Made by a program: the position numbers and the translations under genes. A model generated the notes under the pieces. It searched no databases. It saw only the letters and a program-made list of their open reading frames with translations, and was not told where the DNA came from. A DNA stretch of 12,925 nt from Methylaequor sp002691245 (lineage in GTDB: Bacteria > Pseudomonadota > Alphaproteobacteria > Methylaequorales > Methylaequoraceae). Where the stretch lies: positions 1 through 12,925 of the forward strand of contig NZHH01000004.1 in NCBI GenBank assembly GCA_002691245.1. The letters run 5' to 3'. How positions within the stretch are numbered: the first letter of the stretch is position 1; each line of letters opens with the position of its first letter. Positions 6,983 to 12,925 of this stretch are shown piece by piece.

Positions 6983-8398
6983 CTATTTAAATATTGTTTT
7001 AAAAACATTTGATGCATTAATTACAAGATTTTTATACTCAGTACTTTTTGTAACATGATCTGCTACCCAAGACTGAAAAAAATACTTTTTCATTTGTTTT
7101 AAAAAATTGTAATTTTTCATAATACTTGGAGAATTATTTAATATAGATAATACTTTTTTCTTATCTAATTGTTTAAAAATATAACAATTTGGATGTCTTG
7201 AGTACCAAGGATAACCAAATACTATAACTTTCTTATTTTTTTTTAATCCTTCCCATCCTGAAGAGCCTGTCATCGTTGCTACCAATTTTGAATTTGCAAT
7301 TAATTTTTCCGAATTCTCACTGATTTTAGATAGCTGCACATTTTTTAGTTGTTTAATTTTTTTATAAAAACTCAAAGATCTATATTTTATTTGAGATGGT
7401 CTTGGATGCCACATTAATAATTGTACGGGGTGTTCTTTAACTATGATTGTTATATTTTTTGGTATCGCTGATCTCAGTCTTTTAATTGCTTCTAATTGGT
7501 CACCGTAAAAAAATGACTCTGGTATAGTAGTCCTCTCTGGCTGATAATGTAATGCAAAATAGACATATTCCTTTTTGAAATCAGTTTTATTTGAATGCTT
7601 AAAATAATTAATATTTAGTATGAGCGTATGAAAATAAAATTTTAAAAAATATGTAAGTTTTTGGAATTTTGAAATATTTCCATCATAAAAAAAACAACTA
7701 TCAATAATTTCAGAATTATTACAAAAAAGAACTTTATGAAAAAAAAATTTCCAAAATTTTATATGATCAGTCAAATAATTTCCTTTCACAAATCTATCTC
7801 TAATTTTTTTTGTCCATAAGGATGTATTTAACAGATTATTTTTGATGATTTTTTCATAATATTTTATTTCACAATTTTTGATCTTTATAAACTTATTATT
7901 TTCCCAACTTTCTCGTAATAAGCAAAAAGATGGTATATCCGTTAAATGACTTATAATTGTTTTAATTTTATTTTTTTTACATGCATAAAAGAAAGGAATG
8001 CTCCATCCCATATGAGGTGTAGCAGAAAAAAAAACATGTGTAATTTTATTTTTTGTTAAATAATTATTAAAATATAGATATTGTTTTAAAAATAAAAGTC
8101 TTTTAAACCCATCAGATTTTTTTACGTATGCTGTTCTATCAAAAACCTTGGTAAAATATTTTTGATATTTTTGATATTTTTTATCTAAAATATATTTTTT
8201 TCTTAGTTTATAACTCACTTTTATTTTATTAAATTCATGGTACTGATAAAATTTTTTTGTTTCTAGTACCTCGCCCCGTATTTTGTATTTATTAAAAAAG
8301 TTATCATGTGTAAAATAAATTACTGATTTTTTATTATCAAAAATTCTTTTACTAGCATCGTAATAAAATTTTTTTGAAACGGGAAAAACTATCTTCAT
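6983..8398 (-). CDS. Capsule polysaccharide synthesis (KpsC/KpsS-like) glycosyltransferase
   Basis: A 471-residue protein whose C-terminal half matches the capsule-synthesis family that includes the Kdo transferases KpsC and KpsS. Seen: VYFALHYQPERTTIPES (279-295), VKEHP (320-324), RPSQIKYRSLSFYKKI (333-348), TMTGSSGWEGL (375-385) and VIVFGYPWY (391-399). The TGSSGWEGL and KEHP motifs are typical of this GT-B-like fold, where they would line the donor-nucleotide site. The N-terminal half is poorly conserved and Lys/Tyr/Phe-rich, with SATPHMGWSIP (125-135) perhaps the acceptor side. No membrane segment is evident. It starts one base after the ABC exporter stop. Because relatives use CMP-Kdo and the operon holds two CMP-ulosonate synthetases, transfer of a CMP-activated acid sugar is the likeliest role, by inference. 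Confidence 0.8.
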   Translation of the reverse strand: MKIVFPVSKKFYYDASKRIFDNKKSVIYFTHDNFFNKYKIRGEVLETKKFYQYHEFNKIKVSYKLRKKYILDKKYQKYQKYFTKVFDRTAYVKKSDGFKRLLFLKQYLYFNNYLTKNKITHVFFSATPHMGWSIPFFYACKKNKIKTIISHLTDIPSFCLLRESWENNKFIKIKNCEIKYYEKIIKNNLLNTSLWTKKIRDRFVKGNYLTDHIKFWKFFFHKVLFCNNSEIIDSCFFYDGNISKFQKLTYFLKFYFHTLILNINYFKHSNKTDFKKEYVYFALHYQPERTTIPESFFYGDQLEAIKRLRSAIPKNITIIVKEHPVQLLMWHPRPSQIKYRSLSFYKKIKQLKNVQLSKISENSEKLIANSKLVATMTGSSGWEGLKKNKKVIVFGYPWYSRHPNCYIFKQLDKKKVLSILNNSPSIMKNYNFLKQMKKYFFQSWVADHVTKSTEYKNLVINASNVFKTIFK

Positions 8399-8399
8399 T

Positions 8400-10061
8400 T
8401 TACAGATCTATAACGTTTTCAGCATATTTTAATAGATTTTGGTCGTGCGATATCATTAATATTGTAATATTTTTTATTTTTTTTAAATCTTCCATAAATA
8501 ATTTTGAGTTTTCGTCATCTAATGAGCTTGTAGGCTCATCTAAAATTAAGAATTCAGTATTTGAATATAGAGCTCTAGCAATTACTATTCTTTGTGCTTG
8601 ACCTTGAGAGATAAGTTTTCCAAATTCTCCTACTCGTGTTTCATATTGATTTTTTTGTTCTAAAATAAAATTATTTATTTGAGAAATCTTAGCACATGCT
8701 ACTACTTTATTCTTATCAATTAATTGATCTGGTATGCCGTAAGCAATATTTTTTATGAAACTATCATCTATCAAATTTATATTCTGCGATATATATGATA
8801 TTTTTTTTCTCCATGAATGAAGTGCATCAAGAATAGGCACATTATCAACTAAAACTTTTCCTCGCTGCGGAACTAATTCACCTAAAAGTATATTTGCCAA
8901 AGTGCTTTTTCCACTCCCACTTTTTCCTTTAATAATATTAAAAGAGTTTTTTTTAATTTTAAAACTTAAATTCTTTATAATTAGAATTTTTTCATATTGA
9001 AAATTTATATTTTCAACCTCAATTAAATTTTTAAATTCAATTTTATTTTTATCTCTTTTTACTAACTCATTATTCATATGTAAATTTTCATTTATTATAT
9101 CGACAGATTTTTGAGAAAAGTTAAAAGTTTGGATATGGATAATAATCTTAGATATCAATGGTGAAATTCTAGAAAAAGCAAATATTAATATTCCCAATTG
9201 TATTAATAAATCACTATTAGAAAGATAATTTTTTTTAATAATAATGACCAAGTAACATATTAATAAAATTGAAAAAATAATTTCGAAGTACCCTTTTGGA
9301 AAACTGCGAATAATATTAATTTTTTTAATAGAGTTTAGATATACTTTATTATTTACTAAAAAATAATTTTTAAAATAGTTTATTTTTCCTCTAAGTCTAA
9401 TATCTAAAAAATTTTCTACTGCGTGTGATAAATATTTTATTCTTTCAAAGTCACTAGATGATTTATTTTGTGAGTAATATTCAATACGATTTTTGAAAAT
9501 TAAAATATAAATTGCCCCAAATAAAATTGAAGCTATTAAAATATACATAGTAAATTGGAAATAAGTTAGTAACAAAAATATTATTATTCCTAATATAATC
9601 GTTACATCCGTAATGATATTTACTATTAATACAGGGGTATTGGAAAAAAAAACTATTTCATTTGTTAAATTTCTTTTTATTTCAGCAGAATTAAGTTTGG
9701 AGAAAGATTCAATTTTTTTCTTAAAAAAATTTAAAAATAGTAATTCTGTAAGTCTATTATTAATATTATATGAAAAATTTAATTTTATATAATTTATAAA
9801 AATATCAAAAATTACACGTGAAATAAAAATTATTAAAAAAGCTGTTAAGTAAAATTCAATAGAAATTTCACTAAAGTTGGAATAATTGATTTCAAATCCA
9901 CCAATGTTTATGTTTTGTTTATTGGTAAAAATTGTAAGAATCGGTATTAAAGCAGATATACTAAATAACTCTAAAATAACATTTACAACCCCAAAAAGTA
10001 CAAAGAGATTTATTAGCTTTTTTTCTTTATTGTTTAATATTTTCCAAATTTTTTTAAACAT
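8400..10061 (-). CDS. ABC exporter / lipid-linked glycan flippase, fused membrane and ATPase domains
   Basis: A 553-residue half-transporter of the MsbA/PglK architecture, expected to work as a homodimer in the inner membrane. The first 310 residues contain about six hydrophobic spans (roughly 17-45, 70-92, 140-160, 163-187, 255-280, 284-303). The ATPase domain has Walker A GKSGSGKST (379-387), Q-loop Gln426, signature ISQGQ (484-488, replacing LSGGQ), Walker B FLILDE (504-509) with catalytic Glu509, and switch His539. The protein ends soon after the H-loop, which is short but complete for the core motifs. It begins one base after the neuA stop. In a surface-glycan operon the natural cargo is a lipid-linked oligosaccharide or glycolipid, as for PglK; peptide or lipid A export cannot be excluded. 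Confidence 0.9.
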   Translation of the reverse strand: MFKKIWKILNNKEKKLINLFVLFGVVNVILELFSISALIPILTIFTNKQNINIGGFEINYSNFSEISIEFYLTAFLIIFISRVIFDIFINYIKLNFSYNINNRLTELLFLNFFKKKIESFSKLNSAEIKRNLTNEIVFFSNTPVLIVNIITDVTIILGIIIFLLLTYFQFTMYILIASILFGAIYILIFKNRIEYYSQNKSSSDFERIKYLSHAVENFLDIRLRGKINYFKNYFLVNNKVYLNSIKKINIIRSFPKGYFEIIFSILLICYLVIIIKKNYLSNSDLLIQLGILIFAFSRISPLISKIIIHIQTFNFSQKSVDIINENLHMNNELVKRDKNKIEFKNLIEVENINFQYEKILIIKNLSFKIKKNSFNIIKGKSGSGKSTLANILLGELVPQRGKVLVDNVPILDALHSWRKKISYISQNINLIDDSFIKNIAYGIPDQLIDKNKVVACAKISQINNFILEQKNQYETRVGEFGKLISQGQAQRIVIARALYSNTEFLILDEPTSSLDDENSKLFMEDLKKIKNITILMISHDQNLLKYAENVIDL

Positions 10062-10062
10062 T

Positions 10063-10740
10063 TTATTTTAATATATGACTGGCTAGATTAAAGTCTTCTA
10101 TATCATCAATATCTACAGATCTAATCTCTGGCATTTGATATAAAGCGTATTTTTTTATAACTCTAGACTTAAATTTTTGCTTCTTAAATTCATTTAGTTT
10201 AAAAACATAAATTGCACCATTTTCGATAATGTATGGTTTAAGCTTTTGTGATCTTGCTCTTTGAAGTGGATTATAATTGTCAGGTAAATAATTTTTTTTA
10301 ATTTTTTTCCAAGTAAATAACTTTTTTTTGTAAACTGAGATTACACTGTTAATATTTTTATTTTTAATTAAATTCATGCAGTTACTGATATCAATCGACT
10401 TTCTAAGAGGAGAGGTTGGTTGAAGTAAAATAACATATTTAAAATTTATTTTTTGTTCTTGATAGTAATTTACAACGTGTTTAATCACATTTTCTTGCTG
10501 AGTATTTGATAAACTTATATTGGCTGGTCTTAAAACTGAATCAACTTTTTGTTTATTTGCAAAAGATAAAATTCTTTTATCGTCAGATGATACAATAATT
10601 TTATCAATTTTTTTGATTTTTTTTGCCTCTTTAATCGTATACCATATTAATGGTTTACCGTTTAATAATTTAAAATTTTTATTTTTTATTCTTTTAGAAT
10701 TCTTTCTTGCTGGTATGATTGCTAAAAATTCATAATTCAT
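10063..10740 (-). CDS. neuA: NeuA-type CMP-nonulosonic acid synthetase
   Basis: A 225-residue acylneuraminate cytidylyltransferase family protein (CTP + nine-carbon ulosonic acid gives the CMP-sugar + PPi). Visible are the CTP-binding start IPARKNSKRIKNKN (9-22), NGKPLIWYTIKEA (27-39), RPANIS (71-76), LLQPTSPLR (105-113) and SVDIDDIEDF near the C-terminus. Length is normal, and no C-terminal phosphatase domain is fused. The sequence suits PseF, LegF or NeuA equally; neuA is used for the family. The ATG at 10740 is the only one of three near-identical ATGs, spaced 7 bases apart, that opens this frame. The gene follows gmd by 11 bases and precedes the ABC exporter by one. Its natural partner is the NeuB-type synthase fusion two genes upstream. 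Confidence 0.9.
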   Translation of the reverse strand: MNYEFLAIIPARKNSKRIKNKNFKLLNGKPLIWYTIKEAKKIKKIDKIIVSSDDKRILSFANKQKVDSVLRPANISLSNTQQENVIKHVVNYYQEQKINFKYVILLQPTSPLRKSIDISNCMNLIKNKNINSVISVYKKKLFTWKKIKKNYLPDNYNPLQRARSQKLKPYIIENGAIYVFKLNEFKKQKFKSRVIKKYALYQMPEIRSVDIDDIEDFNLASHILK

Positions 10741-10747
10741 AATTCAT
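10727..10747 (-). repeat. Three tandem copies of a 7-bp unit over the neuA start
   Basis: The plus strand reads aattcat three times in a row, so the coding strand has ATGAATT repeated. This gives ATG codons at 10747, 10740 and 10733, one in each frame. The first meets a stop after five codons, the second opens neuA, and the third meets TAG after three codons. I see no clear Shine-Dalgarno sequence before them. Confidence 0.85.
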
Positions 10748-10751
10748 TAAA

Positions 10752-11779
10752 TTATTTTGTCTGAAAAAAATTTATTTCTTCGGATACCATTTTTTGAATT
10801 AAATTTTTGAACTTTACTTTAGGCTTCCATTTTAATATTTTTTTTATTTTTTTTGCATCACCTCGCAGATAATGCAACTCTTCCTTCCTAAAGTATTTTT
10901 TGTCTATAGTAGTCAATATCTTGCCTGTAGTAGAATCAATACACTTTTCTTTTATCCCGCTTCCTATAAATTTAGGCTTGAAACCAAAAGCTTTTGCTGA
11001 TTCTGTAATAAATTCTTTTATAGTTCGAGCTTCCCCTGTGGCCACCACATAATCGTCTGGTTTCTTGTGTTCTAAAATTTTAACCATTGATTGAACATAA
11101 TCTGGAGCATACCCCCAATCTCTTCTGGAATAGAGATTGCCTAATTTAATGGGCTTGCCTTTTTGAAATTTAATTTTTGCTAAACCGTTAATTATTTTTT
11201 TTGTAACAAATTCTATACCTCTTAAATAACTTTCATGATTAAAAAGTATACCTGTGCTAAAAAATTTATTATACGAATTTCTATAATTTCTAATTAGATG
11301 ATGAGATGCTAATTTTGAAATCGCGTAAGGACTTGCAGGTCTAAATCTACTATTTTCAGAGATATGCTTATCTCCATTATTTCCAAACATTTCTGATGTA
11401 GATGCCTGATAAAATCTTGTTGATAAATTTTCTTTAATAATGACTTCTAACATATTAAGTACAGAATTTAGATTCACTTCAAACGTATATTCTGGGTTTT
11501 CGAATGAATACTGTACAAAGCTTTGAGCTGCCAAGTTATAAATAAAATCTGGTTTAATTTTTTTTATAATTTCTTCAATTCTTTTATGCTCGGTTAATTC
11601 TACATTTAAAAAATTTATTTTATCAGTAATTTTAAGGTAATCTAATCTTGTAAGTTTATAATTTGACGATCGTCTGATAAAACCAAAAACTTTGTATTTT
11701 TTCTTTTTTAAAAGATATTGCGCTAAATAAGCACCGTCTTGCCCATTAATACCAGTAATAATTACTTTTTTTTTTTCAT
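10752..11779 (-). CDS. gmd: GDP-mannose 4,6-dehydratase, frame broken by a poly-A tract after the ATG
   Basis: This extended short-chain dehydrogenase converts GDP-D-mannose to GDP-4-keto-6-deoxymannose. The homologous frame is open from 11789 to 10752 and begins KKKVIITGINGQDGAYLAQY. Numbered from the ATG with one base restored (342 residues, a normal length): NADP loop 10-16, Thr127-Ser-Glu129 in STSEMFG, catalytic Tyr151/Lys155 in YAISK, then NHESYLRG and RRDWGYAPDYV, all typical of Gmd. But the ATG at 11779-11777 is followed by eleven A, which leads to a TAA after five codons; twelve (or nine) A would join it to the dehydratase frame. The open frame itself has no ATG, GTG or TTG before the NADP loop. 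The cause may be a sequencing error, a phase-off allele, or slippage at expression. The ATG sits 2 bases after the upstream stop. Confidence 0.88.
11766..11776 (-). repeat. A11 tract directly after the gmd start codon
   Basis: Eleven T on the plus strand give A11 on the coding strand, immediately after ATG. The length decides the frame: a multiple of three puts the ATG in frame with the dehydratase, and eleven does not. It is the only homopolymer in the window where I find the frame broken. Confidence 0.9.
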
Positions 11780-11781
11780 AA

Positions 11782-12925
11782 TTACAATCTCACTAATTTC
11801 TTAATTTCATTTGCAAAAACTTCATAGTCATTAATATGACCTTGCCACGGCTCTAAAACCTTAATTTTTTGATTATTTATTAGTTTGCTCAAGATACCTA
11901 GCTTCTTTAAATCACCCTCGAAAAGATGCAACCCTTCAAAATCGAAACCTTTGGCATCAGATATATGAAAATGATTAAACATATTTTTATATTTATTTAT
12001 CAATTTAGGGATGGCGCTAATATTATAAAAATTACAGGACAAGATAAAATGACTTATATCCATGCAAATATTAAATTTTAACCTCTTTATAATATCCAAA
12101 TCTTCAGGGTCACAGAATGAATACATCTTTATACTTCCTCCAAAATACCAAGCATAAGGTGGTAACCATTGTGGGGATATTAATATATCATGTCTTTTTT
12201 TTGTCACGCTAATCAATTTTTTGATTTTTTTGTAGAATAATATTTTGTCGATGTTTTCTATAGATGAAAAACTTCCAATTAATATTGTTTTTTTCTTTGT
12301 TATTTTTTGAATATTTTTACAGAAGCTTATAGTTTGAGATAAGATTTTATTAGATTTTTTTCTAATATCTTTATTTTGAGAAAATATATTTAAAATGTAT
12401 TTTTCAGAGCAATAATCTGGTAAATGAACACTAAAATGTTTATCTTTAAAATCATTGACTGAGGCAATATTGTTCAAAAAATTTTCTACCAATTTTAAGT
12501 CAGAAAACCCAAGATGAAATTCATAATGTTTTAAATTGAATTTATTGTTTATTTTTAGAAAATCATACGGTCTAATTGGTAGAGATATTTTTTTTAAATC
12601 ACAAAAATTTTTCATTTTTTTATTAAATTTTGATTGTTTTTTAATATGAGTAAAATTTATAAACTCATTTAATTTAATATCTTTTACTAATTTTTTATTT
12701 TCAAATTTTGATAATTCCAAATAAGATAGTCCATTTGCCGGGTACTTATATTGAAAGTTTTTTAACTTTATAAGGCTGCCTTTTTTTTGATTTATTTTTG
12801 ATACAAAAGATTTTCCAAGATTTTGAATATTTATTTTTTCACCTTGATTTGTAATTCTTGGCAAATTTTTCTTTGATATTTCTATTGAAACATTAAAATC
12901 ACATAATTTTTTTAACTCCTCTTCA
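11782..12925 (-). CDS. NeuB-type ulosonic acid synthase C-terminus (SAF domain) fused to xylose-isomerase-like TIM barrel; 5' end outside window
   Basis: The frame is open to the window edge, showing 380 C-terminal residues. Visible residues 38-94 match the SAF (antifreeze-like) domain that ends NeuB/PseI/LegI synthases: KSFVSKINQKKGSLI, YPANGLSYLELSKF, and LVKDIKLNEFINFTHI. The synthase barrel would lie upstream, out of view. From about 107 to the end runs a second domain like the AP-endonuclease-2/xylose isomerase barrel, with PQWLPPYAWYFGG (251-263), CMDISH (Asp289, His292), HFHISDAKG (His320, Asp323), EGLHLFEGDL and LEPWQGH (Glu358); these could form a metal site. NeuB enzymes condense PEP with an N-acyl amino sugar; the fused barrel could supply that sugar by isomerisation, by inference. 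A TTG at 12864 lies in mid-protein and is not the start. The stop is 2 bases before the gmd ATG. Confidence 0.85.
   Translation of the reverse strand, partial: EEELKKLCDFNVSIEISKKNLPRITNQGEKINIQNLGKSFVSKINQKKGSLIKLKNFQYKYPANGLSYLELSKFENKKLVKDIKLNEFINFTHIKKQSKFNKKMKNFCDLKKISLPIRPYDFLKINNKFNLKHYEFHLGFSDLKLVENFLNNIASVNDFKDKHFSVHLPDYCSEKYILNIFSQNKDIRKKSNKILSQTISFCKNIQKITKKKTILIGSFSSIENIDKILFYKKIKKLISVTKKRHDILISPQWLPPYAWYFGGSIKMYSFCDPEDLDIIKRLKFNICMDISHFILSCNFYNISAIPKLINKYKNMFNHFHISDAKGFDFEGLHLFEGDLKKLGILSKLINNQKIKVLEPWQGHINDYEVFANEIKKLVRL

Noticed and set aside
8158..8183. Short tandem repeat of a 9-bp unit in the capsule-type transferase gene
   Set aside because: It encodes a KYQKYQKY stretch in frame with few copies; low-complexity Lys/Tyr sequence in AT-rich DNA explains it.
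10752..11534. A 260-residue gmd starting at the TTG at 11534
   Set aside because: It would drop the NADP-binding loop; the homologous frame continues upstream without a stop to 11789, and the TTG codes for the Leu in NLAAQSF.
11782..12864. A complete 360-residue protein starting at the TTG at 12864
   Set aside because: The frame stays open to the window edge, and the SAF domain near its start is normally the C-terminal part of a longer synthase, so the gene is cut by the window.

Overview
The window is a dense gene cluster for cell-surface polysaccharide synthesis from a very AT-rich bacterium. All 14 genes lie on the minus strand and are read from position 12925 towards 1. Neighbouring genes overlap or sit at most 11 bases apart, so the block looks like one long operon or part of one. 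The strong A+T bias, Lys/Asn/Ile-rich proteins, minimal spacers and TAA/TGA/TAG all acting as stops fit a streamlined Gram-negative bacterium. A SAR11/Pelagibacter-like marine alphaproteobacterium is my best guess, but this is an inference from style: the window holds no rRNA or other taxonomic marker. No tRNA, rRNA, CRISPR, insertion sequence, clear promoter or terminator was found, and no gene-free stretch exceeds about 11 bases.

In order of transcription: (1) 12925-11782, the C-terminal part of a NeuB-type ulosonic acid synthase (SAF domain) fused to a xylose-isomerase-like TIM barrel; (2) 11779-10752, GDP-mannose 4,6-dehydratase (gmd), whose ATG is put out of frame by an 11-A tract; (3) 10740-10063, a NeuA-type CMP-ulosonic acid synthetase; (4) 10061-8400, a one-polypeptide ABC exporter; (5) 8398-6983, a capsule-synthesis (KpsC/KpsS-like) glycosyltransferase; (6) 6974-6063, an RmlD-like nucleotide-sugar reductase; (7) 6094-4913, a PseC-like PLP aminotransferase; (8) 4906-4331, a left-handed beta-helix acetyltransferase; (9) 4334-3276, a Gfo/Idh/MocA oxidoreductase; (10) 3301-2681, a GmhA-like SIS isomerase; (11) 2681-1770, a D-2-hydroxyacid dehydrogenase; (12) 1786-1058, an HpcH/HpaI pyruvate aldolase; (13) 1054-290, a KdsB-like CMP-sugar synthetase; (14) 300-1, the start of an unrecognised protein.

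Together they suggest production and export of a glycan with unusual acidic and amino/deoxy sugars. One branch (synthase fusion, NeuA, PseC-like aminotransferase, acetyltransferase) resembles nonulosonic acid synthesis, although the 4,6-dehydratase, UDP-sugar hydrolase and dedicated N-acetyltransferase of the pseudaminic pathway are not seen here. A second branch (gmd with the RmlD-like reductase) could make a GDP-6-deoxyhexose. The least explained part is the last block of four coupled genes, SIS isomerase, 2-hydroxyacid dehydrogenase, pyruvate aldolase and KdsB-like enzyme. It has the parts to build a 3-deoxy-2-ulosonic acid by pyruvate aldol addition and activate it with CMP, a route different from PEP-dependent Kdo or sialic acid synthesis. 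The ABC exporter and capsule-type transferase would handle export and assembly.

Two sequence-level oddities stand out: the A11 tract right after the gmd ATG, and a three-copy 7-bp tandem repeat at the neuA start that places ATGs in all three frames.
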